NCBI GenBank assembly: GCA_021292105.1 | Contig: CM037874.1 | Location: 7,428,678-7,492,677, forward strand | Origin: Anadara kagoshimensis | Lineage: Eukaryota > Mollusca > Bivalvia > Arcoida > Arcidae | Direction: 5' to 3' | DNA: 64,000 bases | Part shown: positions 1 through 13,000 of the stretch, one piece after another | How the letters are laid out: every line of letters begins with the position of its first letter | How positions within the stretch are numbered: position 1 is the first letter of the stretch | Made by a program: the position numbers and the translations under genes | Notes under the pieces: model-generated | Told to the model about the DNA's origin: nothing | Seen by the model: the letters and a program-made list of their open reading frames with translations, nothing else | Databases searched by the model: none

Positions 1-257
1 TAGACTTTTGAAGACTTTCCGATTCTTTGAAAAATAATTTTAATGCATTCGGAAAAATATTATGATTTAAACTTACATACTGATTATGTCTTTTTTCTAG
101 GTGATTAATTTACTTTTACTATAACTAAATAGAACTATATTCTTACTTGCGCAGTTGATTTGGAGGTGATTTGTCTGACCCAGATAGACATCGTCTGTTT
201 CTATATGGCATCAAATAATATGAACATGTCATTATGCCTCAGTATTTTGAGTTATGT
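1..257. other. Intronic sequence at the left window edge
   Basis: AT-rich sequence with no coding exon that I can support. The first recognisable DHX37 exon starts at 4085 with an internal (non-initiator) codon, so this stretch most likely lies in an upstream DHX37 intron. Confidence 0.5.
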
Positions 258-424
258 GATATATAGAATCTTAGACTCGTGAGGGTTTAATATGAAATTT
301 ATTAAACTCGTTCAATAATTAAACATGCCACTCGCCAAGGCTCGTGGCATATTTAATTATTAAACTCGTTTAATAAATTTCATATTAAACCCCCACTCGT
401 CTAAGATCCTCTATTTATTATATA
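258..424. repeat. Long hairpin repeat, family H1 copy 1
   Basis: Inverted repeat with arms of roughly 75 bp that close on a short loop near 335-340. The outer arm reads ATATAGAATCTTAGACTCGT on the left; on the right CTCGTCTAAGATCCTCTAT is its imperfect complement. Inner segments (ATGAAATTTATTAAACTCG and its complement, then GCCACTCG/CTCGTGGC) extend the stem. The same outer motif (GATCCTCTAT next to an ATTATATAATAAATAGAATC-like end) recurs at 3561-3666 and 14741-14860, so this is a dispersed family and not a chance palindrome. Confidence 0.8.
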
Positions 425-430
425 ATCTAC

Positions 431-709
431 TCAATAATCCATGTAATACGTAGTCGTAACATGCTCCTCTTCCTCAGTATATGCAGACGCATCCAAAAAT
501 TTCTCTTCCTCATTCTCTGGATCCATTGTTGACTTGAGGTACTCTAATAAAAATCTCCTCATCTCCTTTGGTTTCTCTAACTTCGGCTTTGCTCCCATTG
601 TTTTGAACATCTCCTCTAATAAGTTGATTTCCATCTTTGACAATTTATTCTCTTGCTCCTGAATTTCCTTGTCTCCTGGCTCCGGTTTTACATTTCCACC
701 AGTGGCCAT
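431..709 (-). CDS. Small acidic ORF of unknown function (92 aa), possible mobile-element ORF
   Basis: Open frame with its own ATG (709) and stop (431), rich in Glu and Lys. It has an acidic C-terminal tail (TEEEEH) and a short amphipathic stretch around residues 27-60 (EINLLEEMFKTMGAKPKLEK). I do not recognise the family. It ends six bases before hairpin H1 copy 1 and lies downstream, on the same strand, of a putative LTR and primer-binding site at 2419-3277. It could therefore be a gag-like or accessory ORF of that element, but the 1.7-kb separation is long for a leader. It could equally be a chance ORF. Confidence 0.3.
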   Translation of the reverse strand: MATGGNVKPEPGDKEIQEQENKLSKMEINLLEEMFKTMGAKPKLEKPKEMRRFLLEYLKSTMDPENEEEKFLDASAYTEEEEHVTTTYYMDY

Positions 710-2418
710 TGCAGTTGATTAATATTAAATTAATGATAATGTTTAGAGCTTGTACCCACTTATATGCACTTACCTTATTAAATGTCCCCAACTTGGTAAT
801 AACAATGTGTGGTGTAATGAGCTTGTACCTATAATAATATTACTTACTTTACATAAGGCACAATAAATGGGCTGTAAAAAAAAATGATCCAAGTCAATGC
901 AGTAATTGCTACATTGACAATACTTACCACATTAGACAGGAACAAAATTTTATTTGAATATGTACAACAAAAGAAATAAAATTAAACACAAATAATGAAA
1001 AAGAATATAGAAATAATATAAAAATAATAACCTTGTGAAACCCGAAGAGAAGAAAAAAAAAATAATATAATAGGATGACAAAAGCCTGACAGTAACTATA
1101 AAATACCAAAACAAGATGATAGTAAAGAAATTACAACTGAACTAGAACTGCAATATACCAAATACAACAAACTGAAAGTACACTAAACACTAAAGAGAAC
1201 CAACTACAAGAACAACTGACGACTTTATGGGTTATGACAAAGTAGCCATATTATATGTAGTATATGTAATGATGTAAAAGTATGAATGGGAAAAAGTATG
1301 TATGGGAAAAGTATATAACTGTACAGGAGATGCAAATTTAAGAAATGAAATTGCTTAACGTAATGTAATCTGGATGGGATGCAAGTAGGATGAAATAAAG
1401 AATTTTGCAAAGTAAAGATTGAACAGATAATGTGCAAAAGTAAGATGCAATATTAGTAATGCTAGTTCATGCTGCTGCACACAACACAACACTACACTGC
1501 AAATTTTATAAAACTATGTATCAGGGAAAAAAAAAAATAATAATAAATAAATAAATAAAGCGGAGAAAAAAAAAACAAACCAAAATTGGACCTTGGAATG
1601 AATGTAGTTTGTATATAGTAACTATAGTAACATTCAAAATGGACACACGGGTATCAAATGACAAACAAACAAAATACTAACTATTGGACACACGGAATAC
1701 ACATTAAATATAGGTCACATGGGATACACATAACATGAAGGTCACACGGGATACACATAACATGTAGGTCACAGGGATACTTAATTAACACTTAATTACA
1801 AAAATAATTATATAAAAATACCCATATAAACACACAAAAATATATATAAATAATCAGTTATTGTGCAAAAAAAATATACGACAATAACCAATTAAATAAT
1901 GGAAATGATGAAAATAATAATAAAGTCACAACCACACAATAAATTGTGTAGGTTAATAATGGTGATGTGAAGTAAAACACCAAGTCACTTTAATACACAA
2001 TATAAATAAAGTCTATGATGTCGGGTAGATCTGTAGCACTAATAATGATGACGCGAATCGATGTATACGCGAAAACAAGTGCGTTGTCAAATAATAATCA
2101 ATAAATAAAGTCAAAGATGTACATCTACTATATCTATGTACTGGTAAACTGGCACAGTAACGTAGTCATTGACAAAATACACTGAGTTCAAAACGACGGA
2201 AAATGTGCACAAATATCATTAAAGGAGCGATATGTCGACATATATAGCAAATCACAAATTATAAACAATTACCGTTGACTAAACATAGGTGTCTGTAGAT
2301 GAGAAATTCCAAATCACAGCCTGAAGAATCACAAGTTGAAGAAAACACATGTAAATATCACACACTTCCTCCCGGAAGTCGCCGAACACCGGAAGTTCCG
2401 CCAGACGGATCCATTAAA
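710..2418. other. AT-rich region with degenerate short repeats; possible retroelement leader
   Basis: No convincing ORF. Between about 1620 and 1790 a motif of the form GGTCACACGGGATACACAT recurs four to five times with drift, so there is a short degenerate tandem array. If the LTR call to the right is correct, this stretch would be internal, untranslated sequence of the same minus-strand element. Confidence 0.4.
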
Positions 2419-2436
2419 CAACGTGGGCGCCAAAAA
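2419..2436 (-). other. Putative retrotransposon primer-binding site
   Basis: On the minus strand the sequence reads TTTTTGGCGCCCACGTTG directly after a segment ending GTTACA. A TGGCGCC-type tract immediately after an LTR end in -CA is typical of metazoan Ty3/Gypsy retrotransposons, where it pairs with the 3' end of a tRNA. Seen: sequence and position. Inferred: function. Confidence 0.5.
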
Positions 2437-3277
2437 TGTAACGGGTTTTAAAGCTGTTATAAATTATTAAAACTCGGAGCCGTTGATATTTCTTTCTGTC
2501 ATTTTATTATTTTTATTTCCATCCCTAATTAAATAAAACAAATACAATACATTTACTAACATGATACACAAATGACATACACAATATTCACCATTACATA
2601 AAAATAGAACAGTCCCGATGCTCACGTCACCAATGGATCACGTGACCAGTGAAAATCAACATAACCTGGTTTATTTCAAACCGGTAATTTATAAAGTTGG
2701 AGTTTTAGCACTTATATCATAAACTAGGAACAGGACATTCATAAAATAATAGTTCCACGGAACAAAACATTATGTTGGGAATATACTAATAAAATACTAT
2801 GCTATAAAGTTGTGATATAAGTGAAATATAGCCATTATAAATAAGCGGGTATAGCAATCACGTGACGGTAAAGGAATGTCACGGGCTAATCAAGGAACGG
2901 CAAGAACATGTAAAAATACTTGCAACTTATATATTTTAATACAGGGGTAAATAAATTATATAACATACCCAAAATATGGTTTTAAGGACTCCTTGAAGAA
3001 TAAATAATGGCGGGACAAGATGGCGTTTCCGACCTAAGGGAATAAACAAAAAGGGAGTATAAACAAAGGGTTTACATGATGTATTCATCCTTACAATCAC
3101 TTATACAACTTTATTTACATTCATTCCAATATACTTTTACTGAAACTTGATAATAATAATAAATCTTACCTTAATAAAAATACAAGACTACCACAGTCAT
3201 ACAATAAAAATCATATTGAATGAGTGTGACGTCATAAAAGCATAAAAGTCATTCCAGAGTGACGTAACACAATTGGC
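2437..3277 (-). mobile_element. Putative solo or 5' LTR of a Gypsy-like retrotransposon
   Basis: The inner boundary is set by TGTAACGG at 2437 (GTTACA on the minus strand) abutting the putative primer-binding site. The outer boundary is tentative, at TGTTACGTCAC on the minus strand near 3277. A palindromic CRE-like TGACGTCA lies near the outer end at about 3227, where U3 promoter sequence would be expected. No partner LTR is in the window and no reverse-transcriptase ORF is visible, so the element is either cut by the window edge or degenerate. Confidence 0.4.
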
Positions 3278-3560
3278 CGAGTTCACAGTTGTTTGTTTCA
3301 TTTGACACTGTTTGTTGATTCTAATTTAAGCTGATACTTTTGTACTTTTCTTCTAAAAAGAAGATACATTGTATTTAAATTGAAAATGTTTGTTTTGTTT
3401 TTGTATCCTACGGACAGACTATTATTTACTTTTAATATTTCAGCAGGATTTCTTTTGGCACATGTACACCATTACATGAACTTGTTGTGTTTTGGTCAAT
3501 CAGCTGTTTTCTAATAATGAGAAGACAAGTTTTAAATCTACGAAAACCCGTTTTTATGGG

Positions 3561-3666
3561 ATTATATAATAAATAGAATCTTGCATGAGTTCAACATTGA
3601 ATTTATTAAACTCACTGAATAAATTCAATATTACATAAACACTCATGCAAGATCCTCTATTTATCA
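3561..3666. repeat. Long hairpin repeat, family H1 copy 2
   Basis: Inverted repeat: GAATCTTGCATGAGT on the left is matched by ACTCATGCAAGATC on the right, with an inner stem of ATTGAATTTATT and AATAAATTCAAT. The flanks ATTATATAATAAATAGA and CCTCTATTTAT match copy 1. Confidence 0.8.
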
Positions 3667-3822
3667 ATAAAACTTGATAATAATATATTTGATACTATTC
3701 CGTAACCAATGAAAATTATTACTCTGCACAAATGTTAGGAGGTATCACTTGTTACACCAGTGAAATCCCTTCCATTTGTTAAAATATGAAAAACATTCGG
3801 GTTGTTTCTTGACCACTAATAA

Positions 3823-4020
3823 ACCTCACCTGGATCACCCACTCATACTTTTAAATTTAGATTACAATTAATACTCACCAGAATCACCCACTCATACTTT
3901 TAAATTTAGATTACAATTAATACTCACCAGAATCACCCACTTATACTTTTAAATTTAGATTATAATTAATACTCACCGGGATCACCCACTCATACTTTTA
4001 AATTTAGATTATAATTAATA
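3823..4020. repeat. 49-bp minisatellite, four copies
   Basis: Four near-identical head-to-tail units, each containing ATCACCCACTCATACTTTTA followed by AATTTAGATTA. It ends 65 bp upstream of the first DHX37 exon in the window, inside that intron. Confidence 0.9.
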
Positions 4021-4084
4021 GCATGTTGTAATAATAACATTTTAATTTCATCTGTCATTTATTGTAATTGTTTACATGTTATAG

Positions 4085-7000
4085 GTATGTAAGATACACA
4101 GAATGCTACCAGAAGGAGGTATACTTGTATTTGTAACAGGACAACAAGAAGTACATACACTTATCAGAAAGTTGAAACAAACATTTCCTGTTGATGCAAA
4201 AAATGGTAAATTGATTAATCATTTCAAAACTTATAACAAAACTGTTTCACTGGAACATCTTTTGTTTGGACTTGTATGTAGATCCCTCCTTTACCTAGAG
4301 ATAGTGAATAGAGATGAGTAATGTAGTCTTTATGCCACGGTCAAGATATATACCACTTACATTGAGGCAGTCAGTTAGGGGATGGTAGAGATAATTATAG
4401 AAAACCAGTTACCTTTGGCAACCAACTTAATACACTTTTTCGCAATAGAACATGCCTTATTAGAATTTGAGAGTAGATTTTCAAAAGTGGTGTGGTCTTT
4501 AGACAACTCAGTCACTGATTGAATGGACATTCTGCTTTTCTCCTTTACTGAGACTGAGCCCTAAAACACCATTTTACCCTCTTTTCAGAGAAACAGAGAA
4601 AAGTGTGCTGCCACATTAAATTTGTTGCTAAACTGCAAATATTGTGTATGCCTCATGCTTTTACAGGATTTCGCTATTTTGCATATTATCTACTGTGAAT
4701 TGACTTGAAAATTACAGTAAGCATCTGGTAGTAAAGACCTAGTTAATTGATATTGAATTGAACTTAAAAGTATTTTACGAAAGTTTACAGTTAAAACCAA
4801 AGTAAATGCAAAAACTGATCCCCAAAGACAGGTTGTTGTTGTTATAGACAGGTTTGACTGTAGTTAATTGTCTTTGGTTTTTATTGTAGCAACTTCAGAT
4901 AATAAACAAAAGAAAAAGTCAAGAAAGAAAAAAGTTGAACAAGAAAAATTAGAAGCTCCAAAAATTGATTTGAACAAGTAAGTTTATAAATGGTTAAAAC
5001 TACTGTAGAACTTCTGTCATAGCCTCATCAGACTCAGTACAAACACTTATTCTAAATACCAGCATCCATTGTACATGTATATTTGTATTACTTAAGACTA
5101 GGCTAATACTTGGATAAGACAAGAACAAAAGACTTGGCCTTATGAGATGAAGGATATATATTTCATCAAATCAGCTTTTTATTTTGTACATGAAGTTAAA
5201 ATGGCTTGATTTATCATTTGTAGAAAATTATTAAAATTAACATTTTCACTTTCTGTTCATGCTTTTTAAAGAAAGGGATATTAAATTTGAATTTTCATCT
5301 GTCCAGACATTTCTTGTCCATAGTTATTCTCCAAAACTATGAAACACTTCACAAAATATGCTCCATGGTGGCCAAGTGGTCTAAAGTACCATCCTATGTA
5401 TGAGAGTGCTGGTGTTTGCTTCCTAGTCTTAGAAAATATGTCCGCTTGTCTTCAGAAGATCTTTTGGTTTCTAATTGACTTGGGGATTATTCAACTTACC
5501 CTTTCACAAAAAATAGGTAAGTAAAATTCTGAAAAATCATAAACATCTACTTATTTATATTTTAGTTACTCTATAGAGCCGATTGATGAGGAAGCAGAGA
5601 GGGAAGCTGGGATAGATTCAGACGGTGAGGACCTGATAGACAGTACAGATGTTACTGATGATGGAGATGATTTGTCAATGGTGTGTATATTTGTATTCAA
5701 TTTGAATGAATAATGACTTGCATGATTCTATCCCCTGCAAACACAGTTTTAGGCAAATATATAGAATTTACCCTGTCTGTCCGTCGTGGGGGGTGGGGTT
5801 TATTTCTTGAGAAAAGGTTTAAATTCTTGAGTGCATGGTTTAGAATATTAAGTCTGATATACTGGTAGTTTTAATTTTCAAGATTGCTGTCAGAGCTGTT
5901 ATCCGTGGTATGGTAAGGAAAATCTTGGCACATATAGTTGATTGGAGTAATATTGTTTTACACTCCAGTCAAGATTTTCATATACATCAATACATTGATC
6001 TCCAACAAGCAAATTGACTAACTTTTAAGCACTTAAGATCTGCCCAAGGTATGGTAAGAGGCACTATGATCCATAAGTACGCTCTAGACTTCTAGTCACC
6101 AGGGAAGAAATATTAAATACCAAGTACTTTTATCTGTAGCAGGTGGTTGTACAGATTTTATTTATACTTCAACATGCCACATTTATGTAATATATACAAA
6201 CCTGTCTATAAAGGCTACCCAAGGAACCAGTAAAAGTGGCCTGTATAGGCAGGTGGCCTTTATATACAGGTGCAAATAATATGAACAAAGAACAATTTGG
6301 ATACAATTCTACTGGCCTTTATAAGCAGGTGACCCTTATATAGAGGTGGCCTTTAAGCCTGGTTTGACTGTAAATGTATGTTTTATGTATTTACAGGATG
6401 AAGGTTGTACATCTGCAGCAGGTGGTTGTACTGATCCACTCTATATCTTACCATTATACTCACTGTTATCTACAGAAAAACAAGAAAGGGTGAGTCAGAA
6501 ATTAAATAGATTAAAAAAGTGTTTTGTGGGAAAAATTTTTGAGTCTGCAACTAGAACCAGGCATTCCTGTCCCATAGTTGAGACGCCTCTATCTACTACT
6601 GACATATGACAGATTAATAAAATCTGTTATGAATATCTATGTAGGTTAGGGAAATTTCACTTGAGTGGTTTAACATTTTAGTCAGAGACAAGAATTTCTG
6701 AGGGTGAGATTTCCCTATTCAACATGGATGAGCTCATAATCTTTTTCTTCAATTTTAATGTCAATGTATGGCTTCAAATATGATTTACATAGACATCAAC
6801 ACCATGTTTGTTATTAAAACTTTATAAAATTCTTAATCTGTAACTTAGGAAAATGGACAAATATAGATCATTTCCTCTCTCTTTCTCCTTTTTTCCCCTT
6901 CCGCAAATACAAGTTTTACAATAAATTTTTCACAATTATTACACTGTCATTCATCATGTATTACATTAACTAGACAAATGAGATTTGTATGACACATGTT

Positions 7001-10000
7001 TACATTTCAATACATACAGGTATTTTTACCACCACCAGAGGGGTGTAGGCTGTGTGTTGTGGCGACCAATGTAGCAGAAACATCACTTACTATACCCAAT
7101 ATCAGATATGTGGTAGACACTGGAAAGGTAGGTCAAGTTCAATAGTGTTAAAAAAATACTTCATTTTGAACAGAGGTTATTTAAGATTATCTACATCATA
7201 ATGTGTTTTAGTTGGTTAAATTCCAAAATCAGAAGTAGCTATTGGTTCAACTTCGTTTTTTTTTTTTTTTTTTGCCTTTTCTCACTATCTTGACTACTTG
7301 CTGTGATGGTGATTTTGAAAATAACTTCAATCTTATAATATATGTATATATATATGTATTTAGTTTTAACAAAAAAATTTATTCATGAAAATATTGTTGA
7401 AATTTACTTAATTTAAGTCAAGAAAAATCTTAGTTAAAGAATGGTTTTGAAACTGGGACCAGTGATGATGCCCAGATTTCTTCTTTAATTGACCCTGATA
7501 GATCAGTTAAACCAAAACCGGGGCCCGTGAAGATGATTAGATTTCTTCATTAATTGACCCTGATATACACCAGTTAAACCGATCATTGTGCTGTAATGAT
7601 TTGTTTGACTATGTATTTAAGGCAGAATTTCATGCCTTGTATAACATCACTTACATTTGTGAATCTATTTTAATCTGCAGGTGAAAACAAAATTTTACGA
7701 TAAAGTGACAGGTGTTTCAACTTTCAAGATTACCTGGACATCTAAAGCCTCAGCCAATCAGAGGGCAGGAAGAGCAGGCCGTGTTGGACCAGGTCACTGC
7801 TACAGGTTAGTTTGAATATTTATACACCCTGCAAACTAGTTTTCTGTCTGTACATGTAAAATCTTGTCCAATATTACAGCAAAAAAATAATAAAATAAAT
7901 TATTTACTTTTGTAGGTATATGAATCAAATTAACAAAGTAATAAAAGTTCGATATAAGTGAAATATTCTTGACAGGGATGTAAAATCCCATTCTATTAAT
8001 CAATCAACTTATGTATTGTTATAGGTTTTATTCACAGACCATAGCTCTATATTTTATATAAATAAGTTTAAATCTTCAATCTTAAATGTTACTTTATTGT
8101 TTAATTCTTATTTTTACTTTTGTATATAGACTTTATTCATCGGCAGTGTTTAATGATGACTTTGAGAAATTCTCACCTGCAGAAATAACCAGACGACCAG
8201 TTGATGATCTTATTTTACAGATGAAGGTAAGAACAAATCATAATACATGGGTCAGGTGTGTGAATTAAATGGGGATTTTATTTTCCAGTCACCAATGTTT
8301 CACTCTTTAAAAACCATTCAATATATATGTATATGCTAATTTATCTCATGCAAGATATTATCTAAGATGTAAATATATATTAGATGTTTATATAAAAAAA
8401 AATTAAAAAAAAAACAAAGTTTCACTCTTTAAGGATGGTCAGTTATTGAATGGCAAGGGGGCTGTGGTGGCTGAGTTGTCTAAAGAAGATCACAGTGTCT
8501 CTCATCACCTAGGTACAATTCCCACTCTGGCAGATACTAGTGTGAAAAAGTTTGTCAGTTCTCTTGCTGAAGGTTTAGGGTGCTCGGTTTTCTCTACCAT
8601 TCCAGAACTGACTGCCTTGATTTAATTTTTGTATGTAGAATGAAAATTTTATTCCTCCTTGTCTGCTAATTCAGTATAATATATTAGGTAAAATTGATTA
8701 ATTTATTCTTATTTGAGTTTGACTAAATTTTTCTTCAGAAAAAAATGAAGATATTTTACAGGCTAGATTTCCAATTCAGATATCTCTGACTTATTTCTCA
8801 TTGATGCTGTATGTTACTTGTTTCAGGACATGAATATAGATAAAGTGATCAATTTTCCATATCCAACACCACCTGATATAGAACAGATAAAGGTAGCTAT
8901 ATATTTAAGAAATAATCAACATTTAACCGTGGTATATCGTCGAATAATACATGGGCCAGAGTTCACATGAAGAAAAATATATTATGAGCTTTGCCGTGTG
9001 TATTATTTGGCAATATACTAAGGGTTAATGTTGATCATTTCAATTCTAAAATGACTTAAATAACAAGATTGAAATAACCATTGCGAACTCTTTTTTTCGG
9101 AAGTACATTTTGCAAGGGCGTGGCCTAGTGGTTAAGGCATTGGACTCATGATTCGAAGATCGTGGGTTCGATCCCTGGACCGGGCGATGTGTTGTGTCCT
9201 TGAGCAAGACACTTAATTTCACGTTGTTCCAGTTCACTCAGCTGAAAAATAAATGAGTACCAGCAAAATGCTGGGGGTTAACCCTGCAATGGACTGGCGT
9301 CCCATTCAGGGGAGAGTCTTGTACTCTCAGTCGCTTAACGCCACGGAAACCGGGATAAGCTCCGGCCTAATGGGCCTAATGGCTCGGGACAGACTTTAAC
9401 TTTTTTTTTTTTAACATTTTGCAAAAAAGGTCCATTGCAGTTGATATTAACTACATTAAAATAAATGACTTTATGAATGAAAATTACGTTAGAACCATTG
9501 TTCGCGACACATAGTATGACAACAAAAGATAAGCATAGGAGTACGTCATTAACACAGAACAGCGATGGGTATATCATTTGTTTTACCACGGCTGGCTTCT
9601 TCATGTTTTATATGAAGAAAAAGACAGGTCATGTTAGAATAGTGTACACTCCGTGATACCTTGTAACGTTTGTACCGAAATTAGAATACTTGTTATATAC
9701 TTTATGTGCATCACTTATTGAAAAAATCTTACTACAAAGTAGTACCTATATTTTTGTCTGAAAAAAAATGAAATTGATTGATTGAATAGGATTCTATGTC
9801 CCAGTCAAGAATATTTATTCTTATATCGAGACATCACCAAATAAAGGTGAAGTGGCAGAAATTTTTACCTTTACAGTGTGTTCAGGGCAATGTACAGGGA
9901 GGTTCTTCAACATGCCATTGTCTGTATGTGACAAATGGCATTGGTTTTTAAGGTCTCTTCTGAAGGACTTGTGGTTTTCATTTCTAATTGCGGAGTGTTT

Positions 10001-13000
10001 GGCAAAAGAAAAGTTACCTATTTTCAAGTCTTGATTAGACCCTTGAAGCAACCACTATACAAAATGAGTTACCATAGTGGTCTGAAAAATAGGACACTTT
10101 TAGCAAGCCATATGGTTGTTGATTATGTCGGACGTCATTGGTGTGAATAAAATTATGTAAACACTTAAATTATAATTGATAATAATGTGAAACTTTAGTA
10201 CAAATTTATTTCGCAACTACCAATCTTTTAAAGTGTAATATTCGAGATTAATAGACCTTGACCGTGAATAAAGGTTATTGACCCTTTAGGTTGATCTGAA
10301 TACTGTTTATGTCCCATCTTCATATTGGGTACTAGTATTAACAGATTCCACAGAAAGATCAAGGTAACCTTATTTGAATTTAAAACTCTCTATTTTACAA
10401 GGAAATAACGAAGGATTGATATAATAATACATGTATATGATAATTTGGTCCTTTCAAAATTTATTTTAGGCAGCTGAAAACTTGTTGATATTGCTGGGAG
10501 CTTTAACAAAACCTGACGCTCCAAAAAGATTTAAAGATACAAAGAAAGAACAAAGTACCATGATCACACCATTAGGCCGAGCCATGTCATGTTTCCCAGT
10601 AGCACCTAGATATGCTAAAATGTTATCACTAGGACACCAACATGACCTTTTACCTTATGTGGTTGCCATAGTAGCAGCACTGTCTGTACAAGAATTGTTT
10701 GTAGAAGTTAATAAACCAACTGGAGAATCAGACCAGGTAAAGATTGACATTGGTGAATTATTTAACTAAAAATGTTATCATCAAGCTTAATATTAACATA
10801 ATTATTATGAAACACACGAAAAAGTATCAACGGGTATGGGAGATTTATTTAATTTTTGCATCTGATTTTAAAAGTATAATATCTTTTAACAGTTCTATTT
10901 CATATATCAAAAAATCTCGACCACCCAGCAAAAATATCTACTGGCAGAGGATATGACTTTATTGAATTAACTTATTTATTCTTTAATTTCAGTCCGACTC
11001 ACTAAAACAAAGACTTCAACACATGATTCAGGTCAAGAAAATGTGGGCTGGAACTGTAAGTCAAATTTATATACATTTTATATTATATCTTATACAGACA
11101 CTATGCATCATTGACCAAGTTATAAATATAGAGACAGAGATTTATGATTTGTAATTTGTGATCTGTGCAGTTTTAGTTACAGTGTTAATTCTAGATGGGG
11201 CCATTAATCCCTTATTTTGCCAAATGACCCCATTGTAAAGGCATTAGTGGGTCATATTTATCATTATGTTATTGAATAATAAACGAATCGGATGTATCCT
11301 AAGAGTTCATGAAATATATAAGCCATGAATAAAAGTTGGTTTACAGTAACCTGATCACTCATTAGTGTGCGTGCAAGTTATATAAATTATTTTCCCTTGT
11401 TTCATATTTCCAGGGACATTCAATGTTGCTAGGTGACCTGATGGTGATGTTAAAAGCTGTAGGATCGTGTGAATATGAGGGATTCTCTCCAGAGTTCTGT
11501 GATAAACATGGAATAAGATACAAAGCTATGAAAGAAATCAGAAAACTGCGAGCACAGCTCACTAATTCAGGTAAGGTTTGATGTAAACAAACATATTATC
11601 TTCCTCAGTTCATCAGTCCAGTAATCTCAAAAATAAAAAAATCTCCTTTCTAATTTATACATAAAAAAGTTTGAGATTCTATCATAAAAACATTGGTTTC
11701 ACAATTTGGGTCCAAGCACTACTGATTCCGAACCAGCCATCTAGTGTCATAAATTGGTATAATATGTAATAAGACTTTTTAGAACTGTGAAATAATCTTT
11801 AATTACTAATGATATTAATTATAATTTAGATTTATTGTTCATTTTCAAATTTGGTTTTAATTTACATTGGTGATCACTTTAATTAGATAAAAATGAACAG
11901 ATTTGTTAGATTCTAATGCTATATTAATTTATTATTTAGTGAATAAGTCTTACCAATCTTTAATATTTTAGCTATACAATGTGTAACAATTTTTTCTGAA
12001 GAATTAGTCTTTCTTATAGGTAGTGCTATTCTTACATTTTAGTTAACACTGTGATACCAGAGGCCAATTTATGTGTAGATCCAAAATTAGAACCTCCAAG
12101 TGACTTACAGGCCAAATTGTTACGTCAAATTATACTAGCTGGTTTAGGTGACCATGTAGCAAGGTAATTACATGTACCGGTATATAATTATACAAACACC
12201 TCTCTCTCTCTCTCAACAATTGCTGTTTAGTCTCTCAATCTCAACCTTGATCTCAATCTGTAGAAGCATGAGACATTTACTCTTTTTCTCGCATCTTGCT
12301 TGCACATAAGTACTATTTAAATCTTTAAAAGAATTGTTTTTACTTTTAAAATAAATTAGTTCTCAAGCTAATTTCTTCTTTTCACAATTGTGGATATTTT
12401 GCTTCTTCTACCTTGTTAAATAACAATGTGACAAAACAGTTTCTAAAACTAAAAGACTATGAGGCAATGTATGCATGTTTTCATAATTTCTAAATTTTGT
12501 TAAATCTAGGAAATGTCCTGATCCATTACCCACAGATGATGCTGCTAAAAGAAAAAAGTTAAAATATGCATATGAGGTATGTTACAATTATTAAGTTGGG
12601 TAAAATAAAAATAAAATATATCCTAAAATTATTGACCTGCTGTCATTTACTTTGAAAATTGGAAAATCATATTGTAAACATTTCATCAAATTTTAAACAC
12701 TGCATGTTTTGTCTTTACCCAGCCTCACAATAATCTGGGTTTTCTTATCCACCATACACTTGTTTATCTATCATGCATTTACATGTATTACGTTCTCAAA
12801 GCAATACATTTTGTTATTAACTCACATGGTTTTAAATGTTAGTTTTGTTCATCATCCAAAATCTGTAATAGGAGTTGCTCATCGTACCATGTGATCAATA
12901 CCTCTTTATGTTTGCGTGGAATGTTTTGGATAACATTTACGTCACAATTTCCTGGAATAGTGTCATTTTTACAGGAAAACGATAACTGATGCAATTCACT

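Noticed and set aside
4206-4321. In-frame extension of the first DHX37 exon past its donor
   Set aside because: The frame reads into the intron (GTAAATTG) and loses similarity at once; the exon at 4890 continues the helicase in the correct phase.
9046-10150. Cluster of ORFs on both strands
   Set aside because: They coincide with two SINE copies in a DHX37 intron and share no homology beyond the SINE.
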